From the NCBI GenBank assembly GCA_009746045.1, contig RPFO01000076.1:666614-730613 (forward strand): DNA of 64,000 nucleotides, written 5' to 3'. The position numbers and the translations under genes are program-made. How positions within the stretch are numbered: the stretch's first letter is position 1; each line of letters starts with the position of its first letter. This DNA is from Mesostigma viride. Taxonomy: Eukaryota > Streptophyta > Mesostigmatophyceae > Mesostigmatales > Mesostigmataceae. This document shows positions 59,230 to 64,000 of the stretch, piece by piece. The notes under the pieces are model-generated. The model saw only the letters and a program-made list of their open reading frames with translations. It ran no database searches and was not told the origin of the DNA.

Positions 59230-59611
59230 GAAAGGAAAGTGCCAAGTGTTACCACTCAGGCAAGACCACCACGGCTGGCCCCAGGCGCGTCCTGGTTCTC
59301 CTTGTCGCTGTCGTCGTCGCTGTCGCTCACCACAATCAGCTCTGGTACCCTGCTACCTGCTGCGCCGTCGTCGACCCGCTGTCGGCCCGCGATGACTGAA
59401 TCGTCACCGTTGGTAAAGTAGACAGGTGACAACCCGTCGTTGGCCCTCGCGGATTGTACGTTGGCACCTCGTGGTCGCCAAGTGTCTCGTCGCCTAGCCC
59501 AGCGACACCCCCTGCCCTACCTCAAGGTCACTATCGTACCCAAGAGGTGCAAACTCCTCCCAACGCGTCACACGAACGCGAAGGGGCGGGGCAGCTCCTG
59601 AAAAGGAACTC

Positions 59612-60172
59612 TTACTCGCTCTGGAAACCTGCCGACTCTTGTCGCGCGCTGTCCTCCGGCGATGGCTTCCGCTGTCGCCCCGACCTCTGCAAGCCGCCTG
59701 TGATGCTCCGCTCCGCGTCGTTCACGCCTAACTGGCCCGCTGCAACACCCTCGTCGCCGATGCCGCCTGCGAAAGCACGTGGTACTCCCGCGCCCGCTAC
59801 TGTCGGCACAAACTCGTGTCGCCCTGCGCCAGCTGCCTCCGCAACCTCGCCTCGCCTTGCTGCCAACTCCGTCCGCACTCGCTCTGCTACTGCAGTAATC
59901 ACCGTCTGGATGCCGACCAACCCGTGAAGCTCCTGCTCAAGGTCGTCGATGCTCCGGTGCTCCGGAATGACGATGGTTTGTACGTGTCGCAGAATTCGCT
60001 CCCAATCTTCGACCTGGTCGTCGACGAATTGCACGAAGCTGCGATTTACAGGCGGACGATCTGCAAGCAACAAAGATAGATCCCGAACGACACGGCGTAA
60101 TTCAGGAGAAATCGAACCCCCAGCAGACTGCCGAAACCGGAAATCCTGCTGCCGTTGTTCCTCCTGCACCAT
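59612..60172 (-). CDS. Extra 5' reading frame (ORF0) of element D
   Basis: A 186-residue frame from the ATG 60170-60172, ~95 bases inside the 5' LTR. Helical (residues ~20-110: DDQVEDWERILRHVQTIVIP and HRSIDDLEQELHGLVG), then Ala/Gly-rich. Texture and position resemble ORF0 of A (2467-3177) and C. No known domain. Confidence 0.55.
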   Translation of the reverse strand: MVQEEQRQQDFRFRQSAGGSISPELRRVVRDLSLLLADRPPVNRSFVQFVDDQVEDWERILRHVQTIVIPEHRSIDDLEQELHGLVGIQTVITAVAERVRTELAARRGEVAEAAGAGRHEFVPTVAGAGVPRAFAGGIGDEGVAAGQLGVNDAERSITGGLQRSGRQRKPSPEDSARQESAGFQSE

Positions 60173-60265
60173 TCACCACCGGACGAGCTCCTCTCGTCGT
60201 AAACGCTGCACACCGCAACCGGCAACGACCCTCCTGGCCGTTCCGCTGAGACTGGTTGTAATTTG

Positions 60266-60961
60266 AGTTAACTTTCTTCGCACACGCAATGTGAAGGATA
60301 TGGTTGCAATGCAGCAATGTGTGAATATGGTTGGAAACGGAGCTTTGTTAAATCGGATAATGTTTACAGCGCTCAACACTTGAGGCTTGTACACGAGCTT
60401 GCCAAGTCAAGGCACAACACGTGAGGCGGGCTCGCAAGAGATGCCCATTTGGCACTGGCCTATTGTTTATATACTTGTGCACTGTGCTTGCTAGTCCTGA
60501 GCAGCCTAGGAGGCCTGCTCAGTAATAACACCCCGGTACAGTATTCACTACCTGTACAGCGCCCAGCTCCTATACAGTAGGTCTGCCATACAGGCACAGT
60601 GACCACAGAGTACAGTCACCACAGTGATTATTGCATCTGCACCTAGAAGTCCAGGACTAAGCCTGCGGTACCAACAGACCACAGGTTAAGGTTCCTATTT
60701 CCTGCGTACGACGTATTAATCCAATACCGTCGTAGGTACAGCACCTAATTCCTGTCAGCCCAGGAATTACTGTCGACCCCATATGTCGTCGGCAAATATT
60801 CACGTCCGACTTAGAAGAACAGCCGGCTCGCGCTTGCGCGCGACCGGGAAGTCGGAACGCCATAACTTTCTTGATACTTGTCGGAATGAACTCGTTCCGG
60901 TGCCGCTGGAATCGCAGAGATATGCCGAATCAGGATCACGCCAATGCGCTTGGCGTTAACT
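60266..60961 (-). repeat. 5' LTR of element D
   Basis: 696 bp, AGTTAAC...GTTAACT. Ends in target duplication GTAGT. Outer ~110 bp resemble the LTR of element A. Just inside, the minus strand reads CAAATTACAACC. Confidence 0.94.
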
Positions 60962-61765
60962 GTAGTACCCCCAACAAGTGGTGGTATGCATGCCCAATTA
61001 TCATGTTTATGGTCCCCAAACATCATTCAGTGGTTGCCAGTTGCATTTCTGTAGTTATTAGGGGGCTTCAGTTTTGATACATTTCCATGGGACCCTCCCC
61101 TTAACGGCCAGGACCTTCCTCCAATGACGGCGACCCCCATGGATACCGCCGTGCCAGCGCCCCAGCCCCCTGCTCGGCCCCCGCCGTCACCGCCATCGCC
61201 ACCTGCATCGACAGTCACCTGCTCCCCAGCACGTGTGGGGATCCGCCGGGGCAACTTCAGCTCAGGTATGGATGGCTGCCAGGCTTGGCCATCCCCCTAA
61301 TAAATTCGTTCTCTTTGCACCTGAGCCGGAGCCCGCGCTGCGAACCCTTCTCTCCTATCAATGACGATGCTCGCGGCCCCGCGGCTCCGCGGCTCTAGCA
61401 GTGGGATCTGCCTAACTCCCCTTCCCGCCCCTTTGCCTTCGCAGCCCTCGGGCTGTCTGAGAGAAAGCAACGGGTCGGCAGTGAGCCAGGTTCGCCCCGC
61501 CTCGCGCGGCCGCCTCCGAAACCTCCTCAGACTGCACGCATTTCTTATGCGTGCAGACGCAGACTCATTCCGTACCTGGCCACCCGAGCCAACCCTCGGC
61601 GTCGCCTCGACGCGGTGGCAGGAAGAATTGAAACGGTGATTGAAAGCATAAGTCCTCAACCCGCCCCCCCTACCCCACCACCTCCACCCCCACCCCCATC
61701 ACCACCCTGCTCCATCTCCGCCCCCACCCCCGCCTGCACCCCCCTTTTCGGTCAGCGCGCGCCCT

Positions 61766-62450
61766 TGGTCATTTTCCACCTTCAACACCCGCACGCTCCA
61801 GCCCGATGCTGACCGCTGTCACTGCCTGCGCAGTGACGACTGTCACTGCCATCGAGTCTCCAATCTTATTGGTTTCTGCATCGACAATAATATCGCCATC
61901 CTGGGAATCCAAGAACACAGGCACACTGCATCTGCCCTTGCTGCTGACGACATCGACGGCTGGCGGTTCTACTACGGAGGCGGCGACGGCACCGGGAACG
62001 GGGGCGTCGGTCTCCTCTGCTCCTCGCTCGTCACACCGGCGACACATGGGCGAACCCCAGCTGGTCAACGCTCGGCTCCTTGTGGCCACTTTTCATTCGG
62101 TGGAGGGCCACTCGACCTACGCCCTGACGGTGGGCGTCGGTTACGCACCCCACTCCGGCCACCCAGAACAAGATCGCAAGGACTTCTTTGCTGCGCTGGA
62201 GAACCTGGCGAACGGCACTCCTGGTCGCAACTACCTCGCTCTGCTACTGGACGCCAACGCAACGCTACCACCGGGTACTGGCGGATGTCAGCACGCCCCC
62301 AACGGTACGGTCTCCAATGCCAACACTGAACTTTTTGCTGATTTGCTTACGACATGCGATTTGGTCACTGCCAACACCCGCTTTCCACATAGTCCAGATG
62401 CTTTGGTCACACACTGTCACCTCGCCAACTGGCACTGAACGCTGCATCGA
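61766..62450 (+). pseudogene. LINE copy 2 ORF2, endonuclease domain
   Basis: APE-type endonuclease start NTRTLQPDADRCH, then NNIAILGIQEHRHT (the catalytic Glu block), VGYAPHSGHP, LLLDANATLPPG, then CIDYVVMRK and SDHRIVTARI (the SDH block, at ~62525). These blocks fall in three different frames: one change near 62040 and one near 62390. The enzyme would nick the target DNA for target-primed reverse transcription; this copy is inactive. The region 61301-61765 is GC-rich linker with no motif. Confidence 0.72.
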
Positions 62451-64000
62451 CTATGTTGTAATGCGCAAGCGTCATCAAGGATCTGTACTAGCTGCTCGCT
62501 CGCACGTGATCCCCCTGGTGCGCTCCGATCATCGCATCGTCACCGCCCGCATCCTCCTGCGATTCCCCTCGCCCTTTCGTAAGCACGTGGCACCACCTGA
62601 TTTGCGCACACTGCAGTTGCTTGAGAAATCTGACGACGCTCTGGAGGACTTCCCTGAAAAACGCGCCCACAAGCGCGCGGCAGAGGCTTTTGTCGACGCG
62701 CTGGACATCCCGGCCAGCCACGCCCAGCTGGTCGCTGCCGGCCCGGCTTCGGCCCTTCGGCACCTCGCTGGCAAGAAGCTGCCCGCGGCCGGGGCCCTGC
62801 TGCCCCCCCTCCGCCCGCCCCGCTTCACCAGCCTGCACCGGCTCCCCGCCGTCATCCAGGCCCGGCAAGCCCTACGCGACAACCGCGACCCCGCCCGCTA
62901 CGCCCGCCTCAAAGCCGATTACCACTCGGCCATCCGGCAGGCGACCAAGGAGCAGGAGGACCTTCATGTCCGCGAGTACTTCGCCCACCTCAAGGACCAG
63001 CACGGCAAGTACGCCTGGACACGCCTGCGTCACGCCCAACGGCCCGCTGGCGGCGCGCAGCCGGCGCCGCGGACGCTCTCTGGCTCACCGCAGCAGCAGC
63101 TCGACCAGTGGTATTCCTCCCAGTCCCGGCTGCTCGGTGCCCCCCCGCCGCCTCGGCCGCTTGGCCCTCTGGCGGCCGCACGCCTGGCAGTAGCGCCTGC
63201 GGCCGTCCCTGCGCCGCCCACGCCGCCCGCCGCTGAGCAGGACTACACGTACCCAGCCCTGACGGAACCCCTGGCCGACCCCAACGAGCTACCGCCGTTC
63301 ACCGAGCTCGAGCTGAGCACCGCCGCCAAGCAACTCCGCTTCTACGCCGCCGTTGGACCTGACCAGCTCCCAGCCCCGGTGATTCAGCTGACGGCGCTCA
63401 CGGGGTTCCTGCTTGACGTCTGCAACCAGATCCTGCTTGCCGCCGCGCCGCCGATTCCTGAGTGGCAGCACAGCTACCGTATTATGCTGTACAAAAATAA
63501 AGGTTCCCCTGACGACCCCGCCAACTACCGAGGAGTCTGCATCCAGAGCGCCGCACTCAAGTTGTTCATGCGCATGATCCTCAACCGCCTTCGTTCTGCT
63601 CTCGACGGTCACCTAGGGGAAAGTCAAATGGGCTTTCATCCTGGGCGCAACACCGTCATGGCCATCTTCGTCGCGCGTCGCCTCTTCGAGGACATCGCTC
63701 TCCTGCAACCTGGTGAGTTTCCGCCATCCTGATCCTCGTTGACTTCATCAAGGCTTTTGACTCTGTCCTCTGGGACGCTCTACATATGGGCTGTACTTGC
63801 TCGCGCTCGCGTCCCTAGTCCCCTGATTACCGTCATCCGCACGCTGAATGAGGGGTCGACCACCTCGGTGCGCACTCAACACGGCTTTACCCCGCCATGC
63901 CCACTGCAGACCGGCGTCTGGCAGGGTTGCGTCTTGTCGCCGTACCTGTTTATTATTGTAGTGGATTATGTTATGCGCCAGGCACGTGCTCGCTTTGCTA
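62390..64000 (+). pseudogene. LINE copy 2 ORF2, linker and reverse transcriptase
   Basis: Open from ~62190 to 63732 in one frame. RT blocks: AAVGPDQLPAPVIQLTAL, YRIMLYKNKGSPDDPANYRG, VCIQSAALKLFMRMILNRL, GESQMGFHPGRNTVMAIF. After a frame change near 63715 it reads LILVDFIKAFDSVLWDAL. After further damage near 63790-63820 it reads QTGVWQGCVLSPYLFIIVV and DYVMRQ, and leaves the window. The catalytic box lies beyond the edge; in copy 1 it reads YADN. Target-primed RT of an APE-type LINE; the family C-terminus seen in copy 1 is RTE-like. Confidence 0.8.

Larger units (their letters stand above)
52932..60961 (-). mobile_element. Copia-type LTR element D, inserted in transposon F
   Basis: LTRs 52932-53629 and 60266-60961 (698 and 696 bp), ends AGTTAA...GTTAACT, target duplication GTAGT at 52927-52931 and 60962-60966. 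The LTRs differ at about five positions, so the insertion is recent and is the youngest layer of this nest. Parts: ORF0 (59612-60172), gag (57968-59229) and one long pol frame (54378-57971). Polypurine tract at 53630-53648. Best-preserved member of the family here; it looks nearly whole, with perhaps one or two breaks outside pol. Confidence 0.93.
51159..61104 (-). mobile_element. TTAA-type DNA transposon F, split by element D
   Basis: TTAA at 51159-51162 and 61101-61104. Ends: GGGGACGGTCCCGG on the left and, reverse-complemented from the right, GGGGAGGGTCCC. Orientation is opposite to G: its left ~130 bp match the reverse complement of the right end of G (about 50755-50885), and its right part matches the left end of G and H (CACTTGTTGGGGGTACTAC). 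Without element D it would be ~1.9 kb. No transposase seen. Element D sits inside its GGGGGTAGTACCCCC palindrome. Confidence 0.78.
47296..61300 (+). pseudogene. LINE copy 2 ORF1 (RRM-type), split by G and F
   Basis: Begins at the ATG 47296 (MAEYDSSQQSQASAAL). Early parts are in several frames. Near 48150 an RRM-like fold starts (RSCSIVVRGVPSNVNDARLG), continuing SVVIK at the G site. After G it resumes APVLVEFHRKEDKLQVQKAR, then LSMDDYYTPEQLEAR and RCSIYARLFNGVFIVRI at the F site. After F it reads NGQDLPPM, then a Pro-rich tail, and stops at 61298-61300. The VLVEF-(K/R)-x-x-D and D-D-Y-(S/T)-x-E blocks resemble L1-type ORF1 RNA-binding proteins. With one TTAA kept, the frame runs straight across both transposon sites. 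Confidence 0.7.
47127..64000 (+). mobile_element. LINE copy 2 (APE-type non-LTR element) with nested insertions, runs off right edge
   Basis: Plus-strand non-LTR element in four pieces: 47127-48242, 50890-51158, 61105-64000 and beyond, interrupted by transposons G and F. ORF1 (47296-61300) carries an RRM-type region; ORF2 carries an apurinic endonuclease and RT. The 5' edge is uncertain and placed at the end of the CCAT array. Several frame changes in both ORFs mean it is not active. LINE copy 1 is the same family (about 94% in the 220 bp that can be compared). Confidence 0.8.

Overview
The window is retroelement-dense eukaryotic DNA, most plausibly from an alga or other protist. It holds no recognisable intron-bearing host gene. 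Almost everything assignable is mobile: five related Copia-type LTR elements, one Ty3/gypsy pol remnant, two copies of an APE-type non-LTR element (LINE), three copies of a TTAA-flanked DNA transposon family, two palindromic mini-insertions, and one compact island of genes resembling those of large DNA viruses of algae. I cannot name the species.

Layout: 1-3818 Copia-type element A (minus strand, runs off the left edge). 3819-about 9600 virus-like island: six tightly packed reading frames, an AATATC-box intergenic region and an array of GGATA/CTTCT hairpins. 10023-16710 Copia-type element B (minus). 17181-19313 TTAA transposon H inside a 130-bp duplication. 20632-20783 palindrome P1. 21090-23231 partial tandem dimer of an unknown element. 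24406-27186 gypsy remnant (plus). 27873-28450 43-bp minisatellite. 28717-28920 palindrome P2. 30868-46600 a 5'-truncated LINE (minus) split by element C (31706-40185) and element E (40405-46571). 46749-47126 a tetranucleotide array. 47127-64000 a second, longer LINE copy (plus) split by TTAA transposons G (48243-50889) and F (51159-61104); F is itself split by element D (52932-60961).

The nesting gives a relative history: LINEs first, then the TTAA transposons and elements C and E, then D inside F. LTR pairs of C and D are nearly identical, so those insertions are recent.

The most unusual system is the Copia-type family. Element D carries one long pol frame in the order integrase, protease, RT, RNase H, and A, B, C and E fit the same plan; in ordinary Copia elements protease precedes integrase. 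Their LTRs end in AGTT...AACT instead of TG...CA and make 5-bp target duplications (GACAT, CAATG, GTAGT, CAAGT). The two nearly perfect palindromes P1 (152 bp) and P2 (204 bp) have the same AGTT...AACT ends and also 5-bp target duplications, which suggests they are miniature passengers of the same integrase. Coordinates of element ends come from reading repeats by eye; protein family calls come from motif recognition without database searches.
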